A DNA stretch of 64,000 nt, from assembly GCF_030418305.1 (NCBI RefSeq), contig NZ_JAUHPX010000004.1, positions 186,001 to 250,000 of the forward strand, in the 5' to 3' direction. The translations under genes and the position numbers were made by a program. Source of the stretch: Demequina lignilytica (GTDB lineage: Bacteria; Actinomycetota; Actinomycetes; Actinomycetales; Demequinaceae). The notes below the pieces were generated by a model that was not told where the DNA came from, did no database searches, and worked only from the letters and a program-made list of their open reading frames with translations. Below are positions 57,386 through 64,000 of this stretch, in pieces (the stretch's first letter is position 1; each line of letters starts with the position of its first letter).

Positions 57386-58819
57386 TCAGGGGCGGCCGAT
57401 GTACGGCATCATGTTCGACGTCATCCACGAGTACAGCGAGCGGATGCCCGCGGGCTTCGAGTAGTTCACGGCCTCCATGACCTGGCCGTCGCCGATGTAG
57501 ATCGCGACGTGGAAGATCGTCGACGGGTCCGAGGTGTTGGTCGCGTAGAACACCAGGTCGCCGGGACGCAGCTGCGAGTACGGCAGGTGCTTGGTGGCGG
57601 CGTACTGGCTGCGCGAGGAGCGCGTGATCCACTGACCCGCCACGGACCACGCCTCCGAGGTGACGCCGGAGCAGTCGTACTGGTCCGGACCCGACATACC
57701 CAGGCCGTACGCCTTACCCACCAGGGTGACGGCGTGGTCGGCCGCGATCTGACCCTGCGCGGCGGTCGACTGGGCGGTGCTGGTGCCCGGCACGTTGGTC
57801 GTGGGCTTCGGTGCCGGCGTGGTCGCCGTCTCCTCGGGCTCCGGTGCGGTGGTGGTCTGCGCCGGCGCGGGCGTGGTGGTGGTCGGCTGCGGGGCCGCGG
57901 TGGTCGCGGCCGGGCTGGAGGTCGTGGGCCGCGGCGTCGAGGTGGTCGCCGCGGGGGCCGAGGTGGTGGAGGGACGGGACGCCTCGTACTCGGCCTCGGC
58001 CTCGGCCTGGGCGCGCTCGGCCGCCTCCTGCGCGGCGCGCTGGCGGTCGGCCTCGAGGCCGGCCTGGCGCTGCTGCTCGAGCTCGATGGTGACGCCGCGC
58101 AGCTCGGCCAGGCGCGCGACCGCGTCGACGCGGGCCTCCTCGGCGAGCGCGACGGCCTCCTCGGCGTGGGCCTGCGCGTCCTGCGCCTCGGCGAGGGCGG
58201 CCTCGGCCTCCTCCGCCGCGGCGACGGCCTCGACGGCGGCCTCCTCGGCGTAGGTGCGCATGGTGGAGGCGACCAGCTCGGCCGCCTTGACGCGCTGGAC
58301 CAGGATGTCGGACTCCTCGGACGAGCGGGTCATCGCCTCGGAGCGGACCACGGCCTGGTCGACGGTCTCCGCGCCGACCACGGCGCCGAGCTCCGCCAGC
58401 CCGCCCGAGCCGCGGTATGCGGCCTGCGCGATCGAGGCGAGCTGGGCGCGGGCCTCGGCGAGCGCGACCTCCGCATCGGCGGCGCGCTGGTTCGCGGCCT
58501 CGAGGGTGGTCTGCGCCTGGTCGGAGGCGTCGGCCGCCTGCGAGTAGTTCTCCGCGGCGAGCAGGGCGTTGGCGGTGGCCTTGTCGCGGGCGTCCGCGAG
58601 CGCGGCGATCGCGTTGTCGAGCTCGTCGATGCCGGCGGCGAGGTCGTTGGCGGCCGCGCGGGCGGCGTCGATCTCGGCCTGACCGGGGTAGTCCTCCGCG
58701 ACGGCGTGCTGCGGCGGGCCCGCGATGACCACTCCCGCGGCCACCCCGAACATGGCGAGGAGCGCGAGCACCCTCTTGCCTGCGCCAGTCACTTCAACCA
58801 CCTTTGTCACATCTGTCAC
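57386..58819 (-). CDS. Secreted coiled-coil NlpC/P60 peptidase, RipA-like
   Basis: 477 residues. Signal peptide (about 15-42), a long Ala/Glu-rich coiled coil (about 45-285), a Thr/Pro/Ala linker (about 285-350) and the C40 domain with C383 (YDCSGVTSEAW) and H437 (FHVAIYIGDG). The architecture matches RipA/CwlO-type hydrolases, in which the coiled coil restrains the enzyme until a divisome or FtsEX-type partner activates it. The ATG at 58819 or the nearby GTGs could be the start. Confidence 0.9.
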   Translation of the reverse strand: MTDVTKVVEVTGAGKRVLALLAMFGVAAGVVIAGPPQHAVAEDYPGQAEIDAARAAANDLAAGIDELDNAIAALADARDKATANALLAAENYSQAADASDQAQTTLEAANQRAADAEVALAEARAQLASIAQAAYRGSGGLAELGAVVGAETVDQAVVRSEAMTRSSEESDILVQRVKAAELVASTMRTYAEEAAVEAVAAAEEAEAALAEAQDAQAHAEEAVALAEEARVDAVARLAELRGVTIELEQQRQAGLEADRQRAAQEAAERAQAEAEAEYEASRPSTTSAPAATTSTPRPTTSSPAATTAAPQPTTTTPAPAQTTTAPEPEETATTPAPKPTTNVPGTSTAQSTAAQGQIAADHAVTLVGKAYGLGMSGPDQYDCSGVTSEAWSVAGQWITRSSRSQYAATKHLPYSQLRPGDLVFYATNTSDPSTIFHVAIYIGDGQVMEAVNYSKPAGIRSLYSWMTSNMMPYIGRP

Positions 58820-58834
58820 ATCAGTCCCAGGTGA

Positions 58835-58864
58835 ATGCTAGACGGACCAGGGGCTATCTGTCAC
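58835..58864 (-). promoter_or_regulatory. Candidate promoter of the RipA-like gene
   Basis: On the minus strand GTGACA and TAGCAT are separated by 18 bp, 15 bp upstream of the ATG at 58819. A GATGTGACA segment is directly repeated between this -10 box and the start region. Confidence 0.5.
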
Positions 58865-58920
58865 CAGTGTGTTCCCTCCCTCACACCAGCGCGACCGCAG
58901 CCGCCCCGCCCCACCCGCTC

Positions 58921-58979
58921 GGGACACTCACTCCTTCTTTATCGGCAGGAATGTCTCCTACGGGACACTCAGTCCTCCT
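58921..58979 (+). repeat. Family A half element, forward (A5)
   Basis: Forward cores at 58921 (GGGACACTCACTCCTTCT, drifted) and 58962 (GGGACACTCAGTCCTCCT), exactly 41 bp apart. It lies about 50 bp upstream of metX, so it must overlap or abut the metX promoter. Confidence 0.85.
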
Positions 58980-59027
58980 CGGTTCTCACAACAGCCGGCC
59001 CACCGCCGACCCCCTAGGCTTCGGAGC

Positions 59028-60224
59028 ATGGATGACGACGGCATCGAGACCGACGCGCTCGCCGCGGATCAGGGCCCCGGCCCCGGCGCGCCGATCCCCG
59101 CGAGCGCCGCCTGGCGCGAGGGCGACCACCCGGGACGCCGCCTCTTCTTCCCGCTCGGCGACCTGGACCTCGAGGCCGACCCGCTCGGCACCCTCCCGGA
59201 CACCGTCCTTGCATACGAGACCTGGGGCACGCTCAACCAGGCCAAGGACAACGCCGTCTACATCGCGCACGCGCTCACGGGCGACAGCCACGTCTTCGGT
59301 CCCGCGGAGCCCGGCCATCACACCGGCGGCTGGTGGAACGCGATGGTCGGCCCGGGAAAGCCGATCGACCCGGCCAAGCACTTCATCGTCTGCGCGAACG
59401 TCGTCGGCGGGTGCCAGGGCAGCACCGGCCCCGCGTCGCCGCACCCCGAGGACGGCCGCCCGTGGGGCAGCCGCTTCCCCTACGTGACGATGCGCGACAT
59501 GGCCCGGGCGGAGATCGCCCTGATGGACTTCCTCGAGATCGACCGGTGGCGGCTGATGACCGGCCCCAGCATGGGCGGCATGCGCGCGCTCGAGTGGGTG
59601 TCGATGGTCCCCGAGCGCGTGGGCGCGATCTCCCCGGTGGGCTCGACCGGAGCGACCACCGCGGACCAGATCGCCTGGTCGACCGCCCAGGTCGCGGCCA
59701 TCCAGGCCGACCCGCGGTACCGCGACGGCGACTACTACGACGCCGCCGACGGCGACGGCCCGCACGTCGGCATGGGCATCGCGCGCATGATCGCGCACAC
59801 CACGTACCGCAGCGCCGGCGAGCTCAACGAGCGCTTCGACCGCAGCTACCAGGGCGACTCCGACCCGCTGGGCAAGGGCGGCCTGTTCGCGGTGCAGAGC
59901 TACCTCGAGCACCACGCGCGCAAGCTCGCGCGCCGCTTCGACGCCAACACCTACATCCGCCTGGCGCAGGCGATCCAGTCGCACGACGTGGGCCGCGGCC
60001 GCGGCGGCGTCGAGACCGCGCTCGCGCGGTACACGGGCCCCGCCCTGGTGATCGCGATCGACTCCGACCGCCTGTACCCGATGCAGAACTCGCAGCGCCT
60101 CGACGCGGCGCTGTCCGGCTCGGACGGCATCAAGGTGGTCCACTCCCCCGTGGGCCACGACGGCTTCCTGGTCGAGGCCGCGCAGATGATCGCCTTCATG
60201 GACGAGTTCGAGCGCTCGCTCTAG
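59028..60224 (+). CDS. metX: Homoserine O-acetyltransferase
   Basis: Methionine synthesis: acetylates homoserine. 398 residues, alpha/beta hydrolase fold. The nucleophile is S181 in TGPSMGGMRALEW; the Asp is in AIDSDRLYP and the His in GHDGFLVE near the C-terminus. GCQGSTGP and NAMVGPGKPIDP are family signatures. TAGGCT is 7 nt before the ATG at 59028. Its product is the substrate of MetY, whose gene begins at 63544. Confidence 0.95.
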   Translation: MDDDGIETDALAADQGPGPGAPIPASAAWREGDHPGRRLFFPLGDLDLEADPLGTLPDTVLAYETWGTLNQAKDNAVYIAHALTGDSHVFGPAEPGHHTGGWWNAMVGPGKPIDPAKHFIVCANVVGGCQGSTGPASPHPEDGRPWGSRFPYVTMRDMARAEIALMDFLEIDRWRLMTGPSMGGMRALEWVSMVPERVGAISPVGSTGATTADQIAWSTAQVAAIQADPRYRDGDYYDAADGDGPHVGMGIARMIAHTTYRSAGELNERFDRSYQGDSDPLGKGGLFAVQSYLEHHARKLARRFDANTYIRLAQAIQSHDVGRGRGGVETALARYTGPALVIAIDSDRLYPMQNSQRLDAALSGSDGIKVVHSPVGHDGFLVEAAQMIAFMDEFERSL

Positions 60225-60267
60225 GCGCCCGCCACCCCCGGCAAGCCCCCGGGGCACCCCCGGGACA

Positions 60268-60324
60268 TGAAGCGAGGCCGCGGTGTCCCCCCAGACCACC
60301 GCGACCTCGCCACTGTTCGCTTCA
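60268..60324 (+). terminator. metX terminator, long imperfect hairpin
   Basis: TGAAGCG and CGCTTCA form the base, and CGAGG.CGCGGTG pairs with CACCGCG.CCTCG in the upper stem (12 pairs with one mismatch). It lies 43 bp past the metX stop. Confidence 0.7.
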
Positions 60325-60560
60325 GGCGACGGGCTCAGCCCGCCGTCACCGCCACTTCATCCAACCCGCGACCGTCATGGTCCCCCCTACGGGCCATCCG
60401 GGCCCCCTCAGCGTCCGGGTCGACCGTACCGACCGGCACCCGGGCGCGCATGCCCCCATTTATGGGGGCACCGGCATGATCTGCCAGGGATTGTGCGGCT
60501 ATGTCGGATATGTCAGCGCGACGATGCGCGCCCCACGCCGGGCCGCGCGAGGATGGACGC
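60325..60560 (+). promoter_or_regulatory. Upstream region of the GH32 gene
   Basis: No open frame in this part of the 336-bp gene-free stretch looks coding. It holds a CCCCCA/TGGGGG hairpin with a TTTA loop (60453-60468), a GGTCGACC-like segment near 60419, and a near-repeat ATGTCGGATATGTCAG near 60500, none assignable to a known regulator. A GAGGA ribosome site precedes the ATG at 60561. Confidence 0.4.
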
Positions 60561-61805
60561 ATGGACCCGTACCCCCGCCTGCACCCGCGCCCCGCGACGG
60601 GCTGGGTCAACGACCCGAACGGCATCGGCTTCTGGGACGGCCGCTGGCACGTGATGATGCAGTGGAACCCGGGCAGCGCCCGCTGGGGGGACATCCACTG
60701 GGCGCACCTCAGCTCGCCGGACCTGGTCACCTGGGAGGAGCACCCCGCCGCGCTGACGCCGCGGCCCGGCACCATCGACGCGGGCGGCTGCTGGTCCGGG
60801 GTGGCGACGGTGGACGATGCGGGGGTCAGGTGCCTGGTCTACAGCGCGACGCCGCGCGGTCCCGAGGAGGCGGGCGTGGCGATCGCCCGCGACCGCGGCG
60901 ACGGCACCTACGCGCAGCCGGACGCCATGATCCTGCCGCAGTCCGCTGACCGCCCCTTCGAGCACATCCGCGACCCGTTCCTGTTCCACCACGAGGGCCG
61001 CAGGCTCGGGCTCCAGGGCTGCGGCCGCGACGGCCGTGGCGCGGCGCTGCTCTTCGAGGTCGCGGAGTTCGACCGCTGGGAGCCGCTGGGCGTCCTGCTC
61101 GCCGCCGCCGATGTGCCGGACCCGCTGCCGAGCCGCGGCCAGATCTGGGAGTGCCCGCAGCTGGTGCGGGTGGGCGAGACCTGGGTGCTGGTGGTGTCGT
61201 GGGCGTACCTCGACAACGGGCCGCGCGGAGCGGTCGCGTACGCGGGAGACCTGGTCGCGGACCAGGGCGGCCACCGCTTCGAGCCGCGCACCGGCGTGAC
61301 GCTCGACCACGGACCGGACTTCTATGCGCCGCAGGCGGCGCAGGTGGGCGCCCGCGCCGTCGTGTTCGGCTGGTCCGACGAGGGCACCGGCCCGGGCGCG
61401 CGAACCCCGGAGGAGATCGACGCCTCGGGCTGGGCGGGCACCATGACCCTCCCGCGCGAGGTGGCGCTGGACGATGCGGGCCTCGCCCGCCTGCGCATCG
61501 TCCCCGAGGCCCGTGCCCTGGCGGGAGACGCCGTCGGCGCGCCGGCGCCGGAGGGCGGCACGCGCATCGTCGATCCGGCCTGGATGGCGACCGCCACGGG
61601 GCCGTGGCGCCTGTCGCTCGCGGGACCCGACGGCGAGCGCGACGTCGCTGCGGGCGACGGGCCCGCCGAGGTCTGGGTCGACGGGTCGATCGTCGAGGCG
61701 TTCGGCCCCGACGGGTCGACCACGCTGCGCGCCTACCCCGCCGCGGGCGAGGCGTGGTCCTGGCACGCCACGGGCGCGGCACCGCGGGAGCTCAGGCTCC
61801 CGTAG
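60561..61805 (+). CDS. Glycoside hydrolase family 32 (intracellular beta-fructosidase)
   Basis: 414 residues, no signal peptide. Five-bladed propeller with NDPNG (17-21, nucleophile Asp), RDP (137-139) and EC in WECPQL (E197, acid/base), then a C-terminal beta-sandwich (about 310-414; AEVWVDGSIVEAFGPDGSTTLRAYP). This fits sucrose-6-phosphate hydrolase or a cytoplasmic fructan hydrolase. No transporter or repressor is adjacent; the orphan sugar ATPase at 18.4 kb could serve a distant importer. Three GGACGATGCG copies lie in it. Confidence 0.92.
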   Translation: MDPYPRLHPRPATGWVNDPNGIGFWDGRWHVMMQWNPGSARWGDIHWAHLSSPDLVTWEEHPAALTPRPGTIDAGGCWSGVATVDDAGVRCLVYSATPRGPEEAGVAIARDRGDGTYAQPDAMILPQSADRPFEHIRDPFLFHHEGRRLGLQGCGRDGRGAALLFEVAEFDRWEPLGVLLAAADVPDPLPSRGQIWECPQLVRVGETWVLVVSWAYLDNGPRGAVAYAGDLVADQGGHRFEPRTGVTLDHGPDFYAPQAAQVGARAVVFGWSDEGTGPGARTPEEIDASGWAGTMTLPREVALDDAGLARLRIVPEARALAGDAVGAPAPEGGTRIVDPAWMATATGPWRLSLAGPDGERDVAAGDGPAEVWVDGSIVEAFGPDGSTTLRAYPAAGEAWSWHATGAAPRELRLP

Positions 61806-61827
61806 CACCGCGCCCGTGGCGAGCGGC

Positions 61828-63111
61828 TCAGCTGTCGAGCATCGCGAAGCGGTAGAGGAACGCCGCCATCGCGTCGCGCTTGATCGCGGAGGCCGGCTTG
61901 AACTTCTGGCCCGAGGACGTGCTCCAGCCCCGCGTCACGCCGGTCTGCGCGAGCCACGAGATCTCCGTGTAGAACTGGTGCGTCTTCGGGACGTCGACGA
62001 ACGCGGACTTCGACGGCGCCGTGTAGCCCGACACCCCCGCGAATCGGTAGAGGAACGCGGCCATCGCGTCGCGGCCGATCTCGGACGAGGGGCGGAACTC
62101 GGTCCCCTTCGACGTGGTCCAGCCGCGCGTGACCTCGGACTGCGCCAGCCAGGCGATCTCCTTGTAGAAGGGGTGCGTGGTCGGCACGTCGATGAACGGG
62201 GACTTCTTCGGCGGCGTGTAGCCCGTCACCCCGGCGAGCCGGTAGAGGAAGGCCGCCATCGCGTCGCGCTTGACGGTCGACAGGGGGCGGTACTCGTAGG
62301 TGCCGTCCTTGAGCTTCCAGCCCGTGGTGATGCCTGCGGACGCCAGGAACTCGACCTCCGGGTAGAACTCGCCGTCGTAGGCGTCCCAGAACATGGGGAT
62401 GCGGTCGAGCGTGAACCACAGGTCGGTCTGGTAGAAGCCGCCGAGGTCCAGCACCACGGCGTGCTCGGGTCGGAACGCGTCGAGGAAGTACTCCGAGGTG
62501 TAGGTGGTCTCGTCGCTGTAGACGTCGAGCCAGGTGGCGCTCACCACCACCTCCTCGGGCACCATGGCGGTCATGTACCAGTAGCCGTCCTCGTCGGTGC
62601 TCGCGGCGCCGACGATCTCGCCGTCGTAGCCCTCGGCCAGCACGACCGCGCCCTCGGCGTTCCCGCCGTCGGAGAGCGTGACGGTGCCGTAGAGGGTCTC
62701 GCCGTAGTCGAGGTCGATGTCGATGCCGGTCACCGCGCCGGCGACCGTCACGGTCTCGGCCTCGTCGGCGTACCAGGTGCCGGGCCAGTACTCGGGGATC
62801 AGGTTCGGGATCTCGATGCCGGCCGGGTCCTCGGCGGCCACCGCGACCATGTAGTCGCCACCCGCCGGCAGGTCGATCGTGTACGCCCCGGTCACCGGGT
62901 CCACGTCGACGTACTCGACGTCGTCGCCGATCGCGACCACGTACGCCATGCCCAGCCAGCCGGCGGGCGCGCCGTCGGGGACCGAGACGGTCCCCGAGAT
63001 GGAGTAGGTGACGGCCTGGGCAGGCGCGGCTACCAGGAACGATGCGCCGATCGCCGCGAGCGCGGCGGTGGCGGCGGCGCGGCGGAGCGCGCGCGCAGGT
63101 GCAGCGGACAT
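61828..63111 (-). CDS. Secreted protein with carboxypeptidase-regulatory-like and three SLH-like repeats
   Basis: 427 residues. Signal peptide 1-33 (LAAIGASFLVAAPAQA). Two or three beta-sandwich segments of the carboxypeptidase-regulatory type follow (SGTVSVPDGAPAGWLG; GTVTLSDGGNAEGAVVLAEG with DEDGYW). The last 185 residues are three repeats of about 60 residues, each with FIDVP-like, EIxWLAQxxVTRGW and RDAMAAFLYR blocks, an SLH-related cell-surface module frequent in Micrococcales. GGGGGAT precedes the ATG at 63111. Surface adhesion or wall anchoring is likely; no catalytic motif seen. Confidence 0.87.
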   Translation of the reverse strand: MSAAPARALRRAAATAALAAIGASFLVAAPAQAVTYSISGTVSVPDGAPAGWLGMAYVVAIGDDVEYVDVDPVTGAYTIDLPAGGDYMVAVAAEDPAGIEIPNLIPEYWPGTWYADEAETVTVAGAVTGIDIDLDYGETLYGTVTLSDGGNAEGAVVLAEGYDGEIVGAASTDEDGYWYMTAMVPEEVVVSATWLDVYSDETTYTSEYFLDAFRPEHAVVLDLGGFYQTDLWFTLDRIPMFWDAYDGEFYPEVEFLASAGITTGWKLKDGTYEYRPLSTVKRDAMAAFLYRLAGVTGYTPPKKSPFIDVPTTHPFYKEIAWLAQSEVTRGWTTSKGTEFRPSSEIGRDAMAAFLYRFAGVSGYTAPSKSAFVDVPKTHQFYTEISWLAQTGVTRGWSTSSGQKFKPASAIKRDAMAAFLYRFAMLDS

Positions 63112-63225
63112 GCTGAGATCCCCCTCAGTGTGGCGCGGCATCCGTGCCGCGCGTGCAGGGGGATCGTACAGCCTGCGGCACCCGGTGCCGGACGCCGCGC
63201 GCAAGCGATGCATCAGGGAGCCGGG

Positions 63226-63255
63226 TTGCGCATCCGCGACATGACGCCGTACAGT
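63226..63255 (+). promoter_or_regulatory. Candidate metY promoter
   Basis: TTGCGC (63226) and TACAGT (63250) are separated by 18 bp. Transcription from here would start near 63262, leaving a leader of about 280 nt before the metY ATG. Confidence 0.5.
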
Positions 63256-63261
63256 CCTCCC

Positions 63262-63543
63262 CATGTTCCGTCGAATGTGCCGCTGACCGAAGCGCACGTT
63301 CGTCGTGCGCCCGTGAGGGCGCCGGCCGCGAACTCTTGATCAGGAGCGGACGCAGGCCAGGAACCCATCACCCACGGGCCACGCTCTCGTGTCGCACCGC
63401 GCCCTCCGGGGTCGCGGACGGTCGGCGCGCTTGCACGCCCGACGGTCGGTGACACCACGCCCGGAGGCGCGGATCCGCAGCAGTTCTGGCATCACGCCAC
63501 CACCTCCATGCGAATCCACACGACCTTCAGGAGCAGAATCACC
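63262..63543 (+). ncRNA. Long structured metY leader, possible riboswitch
   Basis: Predicted hairpins by eye: GCGCACG/CGTGCGC (63292-63310, perfect); GAGCG/CGCTC around 63352-63385 enclosing a GGCC pair; a long-range pairing of CGCGCCCTCCGGG (about 63398-63410) with CCCGGAGGCGCG (about 63460-63471), with one bulge; inside it GTCGG.GCG/CGC.CCGAC (63421-63442). A long folded leader before a methionine gene suggests SAM control. I could not match it to the SAM-I or SAM-II consensus, and resemblance to SAM-IV is weak. The rest of this 432-bp gene-free stretch (63112-63225) shows nothing recognisable. Confidence 0.5.
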
Positions 63544-64000
63544 ATGAGCAACGACTGGGCCTTCGAGACCAAGCAGATCCACGCCGGCCAGACCCCCGAC
63601 GGCGCCACCGGCGCCCGCGCCCTCCCGATCTACCAGACCACGTCCTTCGTCTTCGAGGACACCACGCAGGCCGCGGCCCGCTTCGCGCTGGCGGAGCTCG
63701 GCCCGATCTACACGCGCATCGGCAACCCCACCCAGCAGGCCGTCGAGGACCGCGTCGCGGCGCTCGAGGGCGGCGTGGGCGCACTGCTCGTGGCCAGCGG
63801 CAGCGCCGCGAACACCCTCGCGATCCAGAACATCGCGGAGGCCGGCGACCACATCGTCTCCTCCCCCTCCCTGTACGGCGGCACCTACAACCTCTTCGAG
63901 TACACGCTGCCCAAGTACGGCATCGAGGTGACCTTCGTCGAAAACCCCGACGACCCGCAGAGCTGGCGGGACGCGGTCCGCCCCAACACCAAGGCGTTCT
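63544..64000 (+). CDS. metY: O-acetylhomoserine aminocarboxypropyltransferase, cut by window edge
   Basis: First 152 residues of a PLP enzyme of the Cys/Met metabolism family, which runs off the right edge: [53 protein letters not shown] and [13 protein letters not shown] (cofactor-binding) followed by [21 protein letters not shown]. MetY makes homocysteine from O-acetylhomoserine and sulfide, directly after MetX. AGGAGC lies upstream of the ATG at 63544. The PLP lysine is beyond the window. Confidence 0.94.
   Translation, partial: MSNDWAFETKQIHAGQTPDGATGARALPIYQTTSFVFEDTTQAAARFALAELGPIYTRIGNPTQQAVEDRVAALEGGVGALLVASGSAANTLAIQNIAEAGDHIVSSPSLYGGTYNLFEYTLPKYGIEVTFVENPDDPQSWRDAVRPNTKAF

Noticed and set aside
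63337-63420. SAM-I (S-box) riboswitch before metY
   Set aside because: The start CTCTTGATCAGGAG looks similar to an S-box, but the conserved GCAACC and downstream core elements are missing.

Overview
The window is a very G+C-rich (about 70% by eye), gene-dense bacterial chromosome segment. Several features point to an actinobacterium, most likely in the Micrococcales: SenX3/RegX3, CarD, Lsr2, a WXG100 protein, a DtxR/IdeR regulator, many GTG starts, many TAnnnT boxes 6-7 nt before a start codon (leaderless transcription), and the order dacB-tilS-hpt-ftsH-folE-folP-folBK-DUF3180. Three C-terminal repeats ending in RDAMAAFLYR on a secreted protein recall Cellulomonas/Demequina-type genomes; this narrower placement is inference. 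I see no prophage, plasmid, IS or CRISPR locus.

Layout. 1-9.3 kb: partial aldo/keto reductase, NlpC/P60 protein, DtxR regulator, UDP-glucose dehydrogenase, manA, serC, a CAP-domain protein, an MFS carrier, DUF3027 and a cold-shock protein. 9.5-14.8 kb: HD hydrolase, WXG100, DUF4031, a solitary groL under two CIRCE operators, LytR_C and DUF3263 proteins, ung. 15-21.3 kb: tRNA-Thr, a DsbA-like/MauE pair, a Ser/Thr kinase, an orphan sugar-ABC ATPase, DUF4032. 21.4-25.9 kb: rlmB, cysS, ispF-ispD-carD. 26-33.4 kb: a lipoprotein and the phosphate regulon (pstSCAB, senX3-regX3, phoU) with recognisable PHO boxes. 33.7-38 kb: gpmA, a lactonase-like propeller, lsr2, lysS. 38.2-45 kb: nadC, a CstR-like persulfide sensor with a CoA-disulfide reductase-rhodanese fusion, nadB, panC and a DUF2520 protein. 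45-56.6 kb: PH-domain membrane proteins, the folate cluster, ftsH, an inserted DUF559 gene, hpt, tilS, dacB. 56.6-64 kb: ppa, a RipA-like C40 peptidase, metX, a GH32 enzyme, a secreted repeat protein and the start of metY behind a long leader.

The genes are mainly core metabolism. The unusual content is in short repeated DNA. (1) The 10-mer GGACGATGCG occurs 43 times exactly on the two strands, in genes and spacers, and forms inverted pairs at two convergent gene ends, as DNA-uptake sequences do in other phyla. (2) Intergenic elements with two unrelated core motifs share one geometry: cores 41 bp apart, in complete copies arranged two forward then two reverse. (3) A 97-bp palindromic element occurs four times at exactly constant length plus one diverged copy, and two copies bracket the DUF559 gene that splits hpt from ftsH. 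None of the three is explained by the annotated genes.
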